Origin: Verrucomicrobiota bacterium
GTDB taxonomy: Bacteria > Verrucomicrobiota > Verrucomicrobiia > Limisphaerales > JACRJY01
Assembly (NCBI GenBank): GCA_016235585.1
Contig: JACRJY010000112.1
Location: 1-48,931 of the forward strand
DNA: 48,931 nt
Direction: 5' to 3'
The translations under genes and the position numbers were made by a program. The stretch's first letter is position 1; each line of letters starts with the position of its first letter. Positions 18,001 through 26,013 of the stretch are shown one piece after another. A model generated the notes under the pieces. The model saw nothing but the letters and a program-made list of their open reading frames with translations. It was not told the DNA's origin and made no database searches.

Positions 18001-18776
18001 TCCCCGGCCTTGGAGATTTGATACGGGGAACTGAACTGGGCGTTGGTGGTCGCGCCGTTGTTCGTGCCGTTGGTTCCAAGCTGGCCGGCGAAAACCACAT
18101 AATTCGAGTTCGCCGGATTGTAGAGGCGGATGACGTGGTTGCCCGTGTCAGAGATGGCGACGAGTCCGTTATCCATCACCTCGATGCCCTGCGGGGAAAC
18201 CAGACCCGTGATGGTGGCAACCGTGGTCACGATGCCGTTCGTCGCGACCACCTTCACCGCGCCGCCGGACTCGGTGACATAGAAGTTGCCGTTGGCGTCA
18301 AACGCCATCGCTGTGGGGCTGGTCAACGCCACCAAATTGTTGGTGGCCACCAAGGCGTGCGAACGGTTGTAAGTGCGGATAAGTCCGTCACCCGTCGTCA
18401 GCACATACACGTTGGTGCTGCGATCCGTCGCCACGTCCATCGGGAAAACCCCCGCAGTGAACTGAATCGGGGTCGAGACCTGCTTGGAAATGGTGTCCAG
18501 CCGGCGCACGGCCCGGTTGGTGACATCCGCCACGTAGAGGTAACGCCCGCTGACATCAAAGGCCAGGCCGCCGGGGCCGTTGAACTGCGCGCCGGAAAAG
18601 TTGGTGCTGCCGTTGGCGGAGCCGAAATCTGTCCCGCTCAAATTGGTCCGGCCCCCCGCAAAGTGGCCCACCGTCTGGGCGTGCAGGGTGATTTGCCCGG
18701 CCAGCGCCACCACCGCCAGGGACAGGGCGAAACGGCTCCCCCAGGCCTGGGAAGTGAGAGACATCTCGATTTTCAT
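15036..18776 (-). CDS. Large secreted NHL-propeller protein with cohesin-like and dockerin-like modules
   Basis: This is a 1246-residue exported protein. A signal peptide (to about A33) is followed by an NHL-type beta-propeller (about 60-350), with repeats such as GGLAFDVSGRYLYVADVTNRAVRRLD. A chitobiase-C-like segment (about 505-575; IYYSTDGSDPT) comes next, then a cohesin-like sandwich (about 585-795). Two calcium-loop repeats of dockerin type follow (about 822-920; NAGDFGD..IKVNDVIHVFQ and DGTNDLNDIFVTYQRAL), then a second cohesin-like domain (about 965-1110) and a DADGDGVPNWAEH calcium loop (about 1143-1155). The protein ends in a tail with RFYRIRL. ATG 18776 gives the signal peptide; ATG 18764 is possible. 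It lies 71 bases behind the secretin gene, so a surface role with the pilus is likely. The module names are my reading of patterns. Confidence 0.8.
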   Translation of the reverse strand: MKIEMSLTSQAWGSRFALSLAVVALAGQITLHAQTVGHFAGGRTNLSGTDFGSANGSTNFSGAQFNGPGGLAFDVSGRYLYVADVTNRAVRRLDTISKQVSTPIQFTAGVFPMDVATDRSTNVYVLTTGDGLIRTYNRSHALVATNNLVALTSPTAMAFDANGNFYVTESGGAVKVVATNGIVTTVATITGLVSPQGIEVMDNGLVAISDTGNHVIRLYNPANSNYVVFAGQLGTNGTNNGATTNAQFSSPYQISKAGDNILIVADYGNHQVRKVDASGNVSLFYGHLPWFTLVDLGLRDEDFGIWPGNAVGAGGDDGPAEAREPRGVLVDGSGNVYVAENYYHVIRKVTDTGLSGPAGTSTGGGTQLPPVAPPTIGIAVLNEVTGQYNFTPITTSSALSPSTFYTNAIVVITSSETGVQTLYTVGGATDNVFNAVAPTPSATVGQPAPFYQTNQFAQPISAIAGQIQPFLTVRAISVQTGRTNSAVVEAVFNFKTPPPVIVISNNNAASFTLTDSAANAVIYYSTDGSDPTNGGPFQFNSASPTLSFNLETTNMLFKARAFVPNYEGSVVVSNLFTTNSFSANKISFGFESGEASSDFVAAPGSKFMAPVTLSLIPGQPIYGLQFTMQATNDSGSPPISLGAGSLSFESLLLRKNKNGSFSQIPPAQFLYIVTTTQVVAGVTSVVSGGVYTNTALLDTNQGFNILGVGWWERALVTIDPADDFLRLYNPLVQTLVTFSQAHDTTFPNAQNPGGVIVGGFRIQIPSNALPGQTYTIRIERPSASPDGINEDVFIQAPVSAGLPNTGSLKAMRTITVGSRAYTVGDVTPFRWFNAGDFGDTPTNRIKVNDVIHVFQTVVYSKNCPPPGSDNFDAFDSANSGLPGLLTSNVTKATIDAMKYGDGTNDLNDIFVTYQRALFSDLNWYQRYWTNIGGVSTQVVVTVPNIGPTGDRPAARLAAVPASVSIQSQESPHVRFTAEDVQAASGQRIQIPLRARIKGGLPIKIMMENITLEPLDGAPPIDQTVALTPAAGLGTPYGGTISEGSGNVAAVFLDNTVAGVSGTNLIGTLEVTLPTNIPPGAAYGVRFDRISASPNGLGIFPQTVEHGLITFGSRTNSSWNDGIPDSWRLRHFGTVSNYLSSANADADGDGVPNWAEHRAGTSPVDSASNLRLLSAQALTGGAVPPTGVTLTVPTVDGKTYILEYCSSLFGTNWTSLSNFTGTGVNVQLQDNGNATGEPRFYRIRLQE

Positions 18777-18825
18777 AATCTCAAAAATAATCTGAACGGG
18801 TTGGAAAGCATTTTGCCAGCCGCTC

Positions 18826-18847
18826 GCGCGGCGGCGAACCGCCGCGC
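18826..18847 (-). promoter_or_regulatory. Stable hairpin between secretin and NHL genes
   Basis: Perfect nine-base arms GCGCGGCGG/CCGCCGCGC with a four-base loop. It begins directly after the secretin stop codon (TAG, 18848-18850). There is no T-run behind it, so it may stabilise or attenuate the transcript, not end it. Confidence 0.55.
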
Positions 18848-20410
18848 CTATTCCACATTCTTCTTCTTGCCCCATTGCTTGGGCTTGCCGCTGTCCCACG
18901 GGCCGTCCTCGATCTCCGGCTTGTCAATGAACTTGTTCTTCATGAAGTCCGAACTAGTCGGCGCGAAATCGCCGTCCGTCACAATCGTCGGCGTGATGAA
19001 GATGAGCAGGTTCGCCTTGGCGCGGCTCTTGGTGTCTTTGCGAAAGGCCAGGCCGAGGCCGGGGAGATCGCCAAGCAGCGGCACCTTGGTGTGGGCCTTG
19101 ATGGTGGTGTCGCTCAAGAGGCCGCCCATGACCAGCGTGTTGCCGCTGGGGATCATCACCTGCGTGTCAATCTTCCGCACTGCAAAGATGTTCGCCGTCT
19201 GCGCCTGGCCGTTGACGGTCTGGCTGTCCTTGCTGTCCACGTTGGAAACCTCCGGGGTGATTTTCATGGAAACATTATTCCCGGCGATGCGCGGAGTGAC
19301 TTCCAAACTGGTGCCGATATCCTTGTAGAGGATTTCCACACCCGCCGGCGAATTGGCCGAACCGGGGGTGATTTTGAAAATCGGAACGCTGCGAACCACG
19401 GAAAGCTTGGCCGTCTGGTTGTCGGACATCACCGCACGGGGCGTGGCGACCACCTCGGTGTCGGAGTCCGTGTTCAGGAAGGAGAGCACGCCCGCCACGC
19501 CGTCCGCACTTAAAAACGCGACGCCGGGCGAGAAGCCGCGCATGGTGTCCACACTGATGCCGCCTTGGGCAAGCTGGCCAATGGCAGTATTTAACAGCGT
19601 GCTCTCCGTGGAGGGGGCAGTGGATGCAACGGTGGCGGTTCCTCCTCCAGGAAGATTGATTGTTTTTGTCGTCGTTGCACCTGGCAGCGTCGTGGTTGTC
19701 GAACCGGATGTGAACCCGTTGCCAAAGCCAAAGTTCTGGTTTTGCAGCGTGCCGGACCAGTCAATGCCCTTGAGGGTCTGCGGATTCCGCGACGTTTCCA
19801 GGATGCGGGCCTCGACCAGCACCTGCTTCGTCGGGGTGTCAAATTTTTCCATCACGCCGTCCACCTGCTCCATTTCCTTTTCCGTGGCCACGACGAGAAG
19901 CTGGCCGGTGCGCGTGTCGGCGATGGTCTTGCCCCGGGAGGAAATCGTGGCCGTGATGATCGGAATCATGTTGGTGGAACTGGCGTATTTCAACTGATAG
20001 ACCTTGGAGATGAGCGGCTCCAGGCGGGCCGGATCCTTCTTGGTGATGCGGGCGATGCCGTTCTTGGGATCCTTGGGATCGGGAATCATCTCCAAACCGT
20101 AGCTGTTCAGCACCGCGTCGAGCGCCTGGGCGTAGCTGACCTTCTCCAGGCGCAAGGGCGCGCCCAGCTTCCGTGCGGGAAGGGGCTGGCCGTCGGGGCC
20201 TTTGGTGGTCTCGGTCAGCGCGGGGTCAATCAGGATGTTCAGCCCGGCCTGTCGGGCGAGGATCCGAATGGCACCGACCAGTTCCTCTTCACCGTCGAGC
20301 AGGATGCTGGTGGCTTCCGGCGCGTCCGCCTTGGGCTTGTCCTGGGCGGGACAGACGGCGCTGAACAGGTGGCACATCACCACGAACGCAATCGCGAGTT
20401 TAGTTTTCAT
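18848..20410 (-). CDS. pilQ: Secretin of the type IV pilus/type II family (PilQ-like)
   Basis: This is a 520-residue outer-membrane secretin. The ATG at 20410 begins a signal peptide (MKTKLAIAFVVMCHLFSAV); an upstream TTG (20491) would only add a basic leader. An N-terminal secretin/STN-type domain (about 30-120, LVGAIRILARQAGLNILIDP) is followed by one N1-like domain (VYQLKYASSTNMIPII..LLVVATEKEMEQV). The secretin pore core (about 195-490) shows VEARILETS and the closing signature VPLLGDLPGLGLAFR..ANLLIFITPTIV. A Gly/Thr-rich insertion (GFGNGFTSGSTTTTLPGATTT) lies in the core. It is shorter than typical PilQ. It follows pilM, pilN, pilO and pilP-like genes in the canonical order. Confidence 0.92.
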   Translation of the reverse strand: MKTKLAIAFVVMCHLFSAVCPAQDKPKADAPEATSILLDGEEELVGAIRILARQAGLNILIDPALTETTKGPDGQPLPARKLGAPLRLEKVSYAQALDAVLNSYGLEMIPDPKDPKNGIARITKKDPARLEPLISKVYQLKYASSTNMIPIITATISSRGKTIADTRTGQLLVVATEKEMEQVDGVMEKFDTPTKQVLVEARILETSRNPQTLKGIDWSGTLQNQNFGFGNGFTSGSTTTTLPGATTTKTINLPGGGTATVASTAPSTESTLLNTAIGQLAQGGISVDTMRGFSPGVAFLSADGVAGVLSFLNTDSDTEVVATPRAVMSDNQTAKLSVVRSVPIFKITPGSANSPAGVEILYKDIGTSLEVTPRIAGNNVSMKITPEVSNVDSKDSQTVNGQAQTANIFAVRKIDTQVMIPSGNTLVMGGLLSDTTIKAHTKVPLLGDLPGLGLAFRKDTKSRAKANLLIFITPTIVTDGDFAPTSSDFMKNKFIDKPEIEDGPWDSGKPKQWGKKKNVE

Positions 20411-20487
20411 GCAGGTTGGCTGTTGGATTTTCGGCTTCAAATTGGGCGGCGGCTTCCGGTTGTTCTGTTTCGGTCGTGCTGAATAAT

Positions 20488-21045
20488 TCAAATGCGGCGG
20501 GGCAGGCGCAGTTCGTGCCGTCCCGGCTCGCCCTCAATCTCAATGACGATGGAATCGGTCTTGATCTCAACGCATTTGACCTTCACCCGGGCGTCGGGCA
20601 GCTTGGTCGCCTCGGGCACCTTCACCGAAATCTGCTCGCCGGCCTCGATGTCGTAGCTCTTGACGGTGGTGTTGATCATCGCCAGCGGTCGCGCGCCGCC
20701 CAGCACGCCCTTGAGCGAGATGAACTCGGAAGGCCTCGGCGGCGGGGGCGGCGGCGGGGGCGGCTTCGGAGGATCTGCCGGACTGCCCGGGGTGCCGGGA
20801 ACCACCGGGGGCGGCTTCGGCGGCGCGGGGTTGCGCCGGGTGCTGGCCGGGTTGAAGGGGTCTTTTCCGATCTTGAAATCATCCACGAACAAGGACTTGG
20901 GAATTTCCACCACGACGGGCGGGGCATTGGTCGCCGCCGGTTTGGCCGGAGCAGGAGCGGGAGCCGCGCCGCGCACGACCAGCGCGCCGCCGAGCAGCGC
21001 CACCGCCAGCCCAGACTTCATGAAAATAGAGGAGCGCGGCTTCAT
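20488..21045 (-). CDS. Proline-rich PilP-like pilus assembly protein
   Basis: This 185-residue protein has a hydrophobic N-terminal segment (about 9-25, signal peptide or anchor) and a short conserved piece FVDDFKIGKDPFNP typical of PilP/GspC-like linkers. A Pro-rich stretch includes nine prolines in a row (about 88-97). A C-terminal beta domain follows (SEFISLKGVLGGARPLAMINTTVKSYDIEAGEQISV), as in PilP HR domains that bind the secretin. Its stop is 77 bases before the secretin ATG and its start is six bases after the pilO-like stop. The name is supported mainly by gene order and domain layout. Confidence 0.75.
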   Translation of the reverse strand: MKPRSSIFMKSGLAVALLGGALVVRGAAPAPAPAKPAATNAPPVVVEIPKSLFVDDFKIGKDPFNPASTRRNPAPPKPPPVVPGTPGSPADPPKPPPPPPPPPRPSEFISLKGVLGGARPLAMINTTVKSYDIEAGEQISVKVPEATKLPDARVKVKCVEIKTDSIVIEIEGEPGRHELRLPRRI

Positions 21046-21051
21046 GGTCGG

Positions 21052-21645
21052 TTACGGTTTGGCGGCCGCAGCCGCCGGCTTGACGAGGACGACGATTTCC
21101 AGCTTGAACGCGAGCTTCTCGGTGTCGCCGGAGCCGACCTCGCCGCCGCCCTGGGCCAGTTCGAGGTTTTGCACGCGGAAATAGGAGAACTTGTTCTCAA
21201 AGTCCGCGATGAACTTGCCGAGATCGTGGTAATACCCGGAGCCCATGAGGATGTATTTGGCCCCCTGGTAGGGGAAGCCGGGCAGAACGCCGACCTTCAC
21301 GGGTTCGTCGCGGCTGTAGCTGCGGATGTCCACCTTGTGGCCGAGCTTGAACTTGTTGACCGTCTGGATGACCCACGAATACATGTCGCCGGAGGCCATG
21401 CCCTCCTCCAGTTCGTCAATCTTCTTCTGGGCCACGCCCAGTTCGTCCGCCACCGCCTGTTTTTTCTTGATGAGGCCGTCCGCTGCGGCGATCTGGCTCT
21501 CGGTCTCCTGAATCTTCTTCCGAGTGTCCGCCAGGGTCTTCTGCTGGCCCATGATGACGAAATACCAGATCAAGCCGCAAACCACCACGGCCCCGATGGC
21601 GGTGGCGATGATCTGCTGCTGTTTTTCCTTGGAGAGATTTTTCAT
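21052..21645 (-). CDS. PilO-like inner-membrane pilus assembly protein
   Basis: This 197-residue protein has one membrane span (about 12-32, IIATAIGAVVVCGLIWYFVIMG), a coiled coil (about 36-80, KTLADTRKKIQETESQIAAADGL) and a ferredoxin-like periplasmic domain (about 90-190). That is the PilO architecture, also found in the Akkermansia Amuc_1100 protein. In type IV pili PilO pairs with PilN to join PilM in the cytoplasm to PilP and PilQ. The start overlaps the pilN-like stop (ATGA, 21642-21645). The C-terminus is Ala-rich. Confidence 0.82.
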   Translation of the reverse strand: MKNLSKEKQQQIIATAIGAVVVCGLIWYFVIMGQQKTLADTRKKIQETESQIAAADGLIKKKQAVADELGVAQKKIDELEEGMASGDMYSWVIQTVNKFKLGHKVDIRSYSRDEPVKVGVLPGFPYQGAKYILMGSGYYHDLGKFIADFENKFSYFRVQNLELAQGGGEVGSGDTEKLAFKLEIVVLVKPAAAAAKP

Positions 21646-22292
21646 CGTTCCTTTTCCTGAAACGGGACCAGCAGCGTGAAACTGACGAACGAATTCTCCG
21701 GGTTGGCCGGATCCACGCTCTTGTTCAACTCCTGCAGGGTGACGCCCTTCTTGGACAGGAAACCCTTCAAGTAGGGGTTGTTTTGGATCTGATCCTTGAG
21801 TTTGTTGAAGCTCTCGCCGTCCCGGCTCGTGTCCCGTCCGGAAATGGTGAGGCTGATGCGCTCGGTGGCGATGGCCGCGCGGGGCTTGCCGTCCGGCCCC
21901 TTGGGGATGCTTTCCTCGTAGCTCTGGCTGACCCGGAGCACCTGCACCTGCACGTCGTCCACCGCGCAGTTTTGCAGGGCGTTCAACTGCGAGCCCCAGA
22001 GGGTGCGGTTGACGGCGAGTTTCTCCAGGCTCTTCAGCTTGTTGTTAAGGTCGGCGATCCTGGCCTGGTTGGTCTTGACCAGGTTCGCATCTTTTTGCAG
22101 GCCCGCAAGCTGATCGGCCTTGGCCTTGGCCTCGCCGGCGGCGGCGCTGCCCTTGCGCCAATACAGGCCCGCCACCCCGAGAATAACCACCACCAGCAGC
22201 ACCGCGACGGCAATCGCCCGCTTGAGCGGGTCGCGGCGGCGCATTTCATCGGCCTCCTGCTGCTCGGCCAGAAAATTGATGCGTATCGCCAT
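21642..22292 (-). CDS. PilN-like inner-membrane pilus assembly protein
   Basis: This 216-residue protein has a short cytoplasmic head with the PilN motif INFLAEQ (residues 4-10; PilN uses INLLP/INFL to dock on PilM), one membrane span (about 26-45) and a coiled coil (about 50-95, including RIADLNNKLKSLEKLA). A periplasmic ferredoxin-like domain follows. It lies 22 bases after the pilM-like gene and overlaps the pilO-like gene. The head motif and the order M-N-O-P-Q make the assignment good. Confidence 0.85.
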   Translation of the reverse strand: MAIRINFLAEQQEADEMRRRDPLKRAIAVAVLLVVVILGVAGLYWRKGSAAAGEAKAKADQLAGLQKDANLVKTNQARIADLNNKLKSLEKLAVNRTLWGSQLNALQNCAVDDVQVQVLRVSQSYEESIPKGPDGKPRAAIATERISLTISGRDTSRDGESFNKLKDQIQNNPYLKGFLSKKGVTLQELNKSVDPANPENSFVSFTLLVPFQEKER

Positions 22293-22314
22293 AAATGTTC
22301 AGCGCTTGTTCAAC

Positions 22315-23358
22315 TCAACTCAACGCGGTCACCGCGCCGCCGATGGCCACGGCCAGTTGCGGCGCCACCTGCTCCAGCTCCCCCATCTGCTGCGGCGGCA
22401 GGGCGAGCGCCAGCCCGGCGGCGGCGTTCCAGCTCTTGCACGGCACGAGCAGTTCGGACTGCAGCGCGTTCACAATCGGCTCGGAACGCGACGAGCCGCC
22501 GGAGAAATACACCTGGCTCACGGTCTTGTCCTGCTGGTGCTCGAAAAAATCAATCGAGGCGCGCAGCTCGCGGCCCAGTGGCGTGAGCAGCGGCTGGATG
22601 GTGGACTCCACGTCCGGCGTCATGTTGGTCTTGAGGTTTTCGGCCTCGGCCGTGGTGATGCCGAGGGATTCGCCGACGCCGGCGGTGAATTTCGCCGCGC
22701 CGTAGCCGACCACGCGGCTCAAGAGCAGCTCGCCGTTGAGCAGGATGCTGATGGTCGAGTTGCGGTAGCCGAAGTCCACGAGGGCCACGATTTCCTTGGA
22801 GAAAATGTCCGGCATCGCGGTTTCAAAAGCGTTGGCCGGGGCGATCAGCCCGGTGGTGATGACCTCCGCCACGAGGCCCGCGCCCTTGGCGGCCGCCTGC
22901 AAATCATCCACGAACTGTTTCTTCGCGCCGCCGACGATGGACTTGACCTTGGGCGGGCCTTTGCCGGGTTCGGGCTTGGCCGCCTCGCAACTGGAGGCGA
23001 GCAGCTGGCAGTCGAACACGTAGTCCGGCATGTCCTGCTGGAGATAGTTCTTGGTGCCAAACTTGACCATGGTCCGCAGATCGGACAGCGGCACCATCGG
23101 CACGTCGGCATGGCGCAGGATCGAATCCGCCACGCCCGACACCAGGCACACGTGCTTGCACTTGGCGCCCAGCGTGTGCGTGATCGCGCGCAGATGCTCG
23201 CTCAACACCCCCACGGAGAGCGTCCGCTCATACACGGGCGCGTCGAGCATGAGGAAGCCGGCCAGCGTCAACTTGTCGGCCTTGCGTTGAAGGAACACGG
23301 CCTTGGTCTTGTTCGACCCCAAATCAATGGCAACGATTTGTTCCCGCTTTTTAGCCAT
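22315..23358 (-). CDS. pilM: PilM-like actin-fold ATPase
   Basis: This 347-residue cytoplasmic protein of the FtsA/PilM actin-like family has phosphate-1 motif IVAIDLGSNKTKAV at residues 7-20, the phosphate-2 region VALVDFGYRNSTISIL in the middle and the adenosine motif VYFSGGSSRSEPIVNAL near the C-terminus. PilM anchors the inner-membrane pilus platform through PilN. The ATG at 23358 gives MAKKREQ, the natural start; sequence upstream in frame looks non-coding. It is the first gene of the M-N-O-P-Q run. The 232 bases upstream, back to the HTTM gene, hold no gene and would carry any promoter; I found no clear one. Confidence 0.88.
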   Translation of the reverse strand: MAKKREQIVAIDLGSNKTKAVFLQRKADKLTLAGFLMLDAPVYERTLSVGVLSEHLRAITHTLGAKCKHVCLVSGVADSILRHADVPMVPLSDLRTMVKFGTKNYLQQDMPDYVFDCQLLASSCEAAKPEPGKGPPKVKSIVGGAKKQFVDDLQAAAKGAGLVAEVITTGLIAPANAFETAMPDIFSKEIVALVDFGYRNSTISILLNGELLLSRVVGYGAAKFTAGVGESLGITTAEAENLKTNMTPDVESTIQPLLTPLGRELRASIDFFEHQQDKTVSQVYFSGGSSRSEPIVNALQSELLVPCKSWNAAAGLALALPPQQMGELEQVAPQLAVAIGGAVTALS

Positions 23359-23590
23359 GTTGTTTGCGCGTTTCGGCCCGGTTGCTGAAGATTGGTAACG
23401 CCATGCGGCAAGGGTTTTAGCCAATCACCCTGGCGATTGCAAGACACAATCTTCCACTTTTTTTCACGCCGCACGACCGGGGGAAAAAGCCGGCCCGCCA
23501 GCGGTGACGGCTTGATTTGGAACACCCGGCATCGGCAGGCCCGGTTTTCAACCGATTCCCATTGCCCGGCGCTCGCCGCCACCGCCGTGC

Positions 23591-24922
23591 CTACGGCTCC
23601 AGCGGCAGAATCCAGCCGCTGACCCGCGCGCCGGCGAGATTGGCTGATGGATCGATGAGCGGCCGGCTGGGCCGCCCGTTCAGCGTGGCATACGCCTTTG
23701 CCCGCACTTCCACGCCGGGATGTCCGCGCCCTTGAAAATCCGCCGCGATGTGCCGCGCCAGCGAGCGGATCATCTGCGGATCCTGCGCCATCATCAGCTC
23801 CTGGCGCGGCGTCACGTGTTCGCGCGGGCGCACGCGCCACTCCCGCCCGCTGGCCGGGTCGCGCACGGCGAACTCCACGAAGCCCGCCTTCTCCGCCACC
23901 ATCACGTTCCACGCGAAGTTGAAGCCGCGAAAACTCCACGCGCTGTTCTCCGTGCGGAACTGCTGGCGCAGCGGCACGCCGATCTGCACGGCGGCGTATT
24001 TCGATAGCAGCGCCGCCACCCAACGGACATTACACGTTGCGGCGAACTTCGGCTCTTCCGGCGCGGCCCGCCGTTTCCACCAGCGGCGCGGCCAGTCCGG
24101 TTCAAAAAACAGCGCCGCCCCGGCGATCATGATCCACGGAAACATCCCGATGCGGAACAGCAGCCACGTCATCACGTGAAAAACCACGACCGCCGCGTAG
24201 GCCCACCGGCGCGTGCGCCGCGACAGGAGGAAAAACACCACGGACAGATCAAACGCCGCGCCGATCCAGCTCGCCGCGTGGGCCACCCACGCCTCGTCGA
24301 GCCACGGGCCGAGCAGCGGCAGGTCGCTGCGCGTCGCGAGCCAGAGGCGCAGCGGCTGCGCCTCCCAGAGCCAGTCGTGGTTCAGCTTGGCCACGCCCGC
24401 GAAGAAATACACCACGCCCACCTGGAAGCGCAGCACGTTCAGCGTCCACGCCGGCACCGTGTCCGCGCGCCGTTCCGGCCGGCGCCACGCGTCCCACGAC
24501 AGCGCGCGGTTCGCCGGCAGGAAGATCATCAGCCCGCACATCAGGCTGATGAAATAGTAGTGGTTCAGGTAATTCGTCTTGTCGAGCAGCTCCGCGTAGG
24601 TGAAGCCGAGGAAGAAGAGCGTGATGCAGGCGCGGTAATAAAACCCCGCCGCCACGCCCAGCGCCAGCGCGGCCAGCGCGGCAAAATGGACGTGCATCCA
24701 CCCGCCCGGCCACGGGCGCACCCACTCGAAGCCGGTGAAGGGGAAGAAAAATTTCGGCGCGACGTAAAGCTGAACCACCCAGCCGCGCGCGAGGAAGCGC
24801 AGGATGGCCGCGAAGAGCAGCGCGCCGAAGAGGACGCGGAACACCGCCAGCGACGCGATGTCCACCGGCGCGGAAACGTGCGGCGCAACGGCGCGGCAAA
24901 ACCGTTGGAATGCGCCGCGCAT
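23591..24922 (-). CDS. HTTM / vitamin K-dependent gamma-carboxylase-like membrane protein
   Basis: This 443-residue polytopic membrane protein has an HTTM domain (about 20-275, several membrane segments) and a soluble C-terminal domain. It matches human gamma-glutamyl carboxylase from memory: DKTNYLNHYY (H121) parallels DKTSWNNHSY, FFAGVAKLNHDW (K179) parallels FIAGVKKLDADW, which holds catalytic Lys218, and the tail RPSRPLIDPSANL parallels QRIFDPRVDI. The enzyme turns Glu into carboxyglutamate using vitamin K hydroquinone. Whether the bacterial protein does so is unproven. It starts ten bases after an imelysin gene and closes a run of imelysin, DUF1111 and imelysin genes, so secreted proteins of that set are the natural substrate candidates. 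Confidence 0.82.
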   Translation of the reverse strand: MRGAFQRFCRAVAPHVSAPVDIASLAVFRVLFGALLFAAILRFLARGWVVQLYVAPKFFFPFTGFEWVRPWPGGWMHVHFAALAALALGVAAGFYYRACITLFFLGFTYAELLDKTNYLNHYYFISLMCGLMIFLPANRALSWDAWRRPERRADTVPAWTLNVLRFQVGVVYFFAGVAKLNHDWLWEAQPLRLWLATRSDLPLLGPWLDEAWVAHAASWIGAAFDLSVVFFLLSRRTRRWAYAAVVVFHVMTWLLFRIGMFPWIMIAGAALFFEPDWPRRWWKRRAAPEEPKFAATCNVRWVAALLSKYAAVQIGVPLRQQFRTENSAWSFRGFNFAWNVMVAEKAGFVEFAVRDPASGREWRVRPREHVTPRQELMMAQDPQMIRSLARHIAADFQGRGHPGVEVRAKAYATLNGRPSRPLIDPSANLAGARVSGWILPLEP

Positions 24923-24932
24923 GGGCCGCCGC

Positions 24933-26000
24933 TCAATCGCCGTCGTTCGCGCTGAAGGTGATCGTGACGCCCAGCGCGCTGGCCAGGTCCGCCTTGATCA
25001 GCCGCTCCAGGTTCACGCATTCGGTCTCGGCCTTGGCGAGCAGGCCCTGCTTCTCCGGCGCGACCTTTTCCAGCGGGACGGAGATATCCGCCAGCGCCTT
25101 CCGCGTGGCCTGCAACGCGGCCCGCAGGCTCGTTTCCAGCGCGGGATTTTTCTGCTTCAAATAATCACCCAGCCCGGCGCCCTGGCCGCCGAGCAGGATT
25201 TCCTCGCAGCCGCGCAGAAGTTCGAGCGCGTTCTGCCGCGAGGTCAGGCTGGCCCCGCCCTCAATGCGGTCAGGGTTGAACTGGCTGGCCTTTTGCATCT
25301 CCATCACCACGCGCAGGCGGGCGACGAGGGAAAGTTCGTAGGCTTCGAGCAGCCGGTTCACCACCAGGTTCAGGCTGTCCTGTCCCTCGGCGACGAACCG
25401 CTTCACATAGTCGCTTTCCTTCCAGAGCCTCGCCACATCCGCCGCGCGGGCCGCCACGTCGTCGGCCAGCATCTTCAAATAGCCCCGCCGCCGCGCGCCC
25501 GGCTCGCCGGCCAGCGCCGCCGCCGGCCCGCCCTCGCCGCCGGTGAAGAGCAGGTATTCAATCGCCGACAGCCCCGCCGAGGCCGAGCCGAGATTCTCCT
25601 TGAACGTCTTGTCCAGCGGCCTGCCCTCGCGCAGGAGCTGCTCGATGGAACGCCCGCGCGCGGGCCAGAAATTGATCTGGCCCACCTGATCCGGGTCCGC
25701 AATCGGGCCGGAGTTGAAGACCTGCGTGTGCCGCCACGCGACGATGGCGTTCGTCCTCGCCGCGCGCGCCGCGCCGAGCGCGTCCGCGCCGGGCGACGCG
25801 GCCAGCTTGTCCACCGCGTCCGCAAGGGCGCGGGCTTTCGCGGCGAGTTCGCCGTAGGCCGGGGCGAGCACGTGGCGGGCAAGGTTTTCCAGCACGGCTT
25901 CCCGGGTGACTTTGGCCGGCGCGTCGGCGGCGGTCAGCGCGGGCGCGGCGACCAGGGCCAGCGACGTGAGCAGGGCGGGAAGGGTGAGTTGGGTTTTCAT
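24933..26000 (-). CDS. Imelysin-family periplasmic protein lacking the motif histidine
   Basis: This 355-residue protein has a signal peptide (MKTQLTLPALLTSLALVAAPALTA). The all-helical imelysin (peptidase M75-like) fold is recognisable from WRHTQVFNSGPIADPDQVGQINFWP and ASAGLSAIEYLLFTG. The family motif GxHxxE, a probable metal site, reads G143-L-S-A-I-E148 here, so the histidine is missing. The other imelysin of the same run keeps it. Imelysins are linked to iron uptake and often sit beside di-heme DUF1111 genes, as here. ATG 26000 was chosen for the signal peptide; it lies 13 bases after the DUF1111 stop. Confidence 0.88.
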   Translation of the reverse strand: MKTQLTLPALLTSLALVAAPALTAADAPAKVTREAVLENLARHVLAPAYGELAAKARALADAVDKLAASPGADALGAARAARTNAIVAWRHTQVFNSGPIADPDQVGQINFWPARGRSIEQLLREGRPLDKTFKENLGSASAGLSAIEYLLFTGGEGGPAAALAGEPGARRRGYLKMLADDVAARAADVARLWKESDYVKRFVAEGQDSLNLVVNRLLEAYELSLVARLRVVMEMQKASQFNPDRIEGGASLTSRQNALELLRGCEEILLGGQGAGLGDYLKQKNPALETSLRAALQATRKALADISVPLEKVAPEKQGLLAKAETECVNLERLIKADLASALGVTITFSANDGD

Positions 26001-26013
26001 GGATTTTCGTTTT

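Noticed and set aside
15036..18776. Cellulosome scaffold.
   Set aside because: There are no catalytic domains, no carbohydrate-binding module and no other dockerin proteins nearby; the propeller and pilus context fit better.
23359..23480. Sigma-54 promoter upstream of pilM.
   Set aside because: The GG and GC elements (in GTGGAAG..TTGCAA) are 13 bases apart instead of 10.
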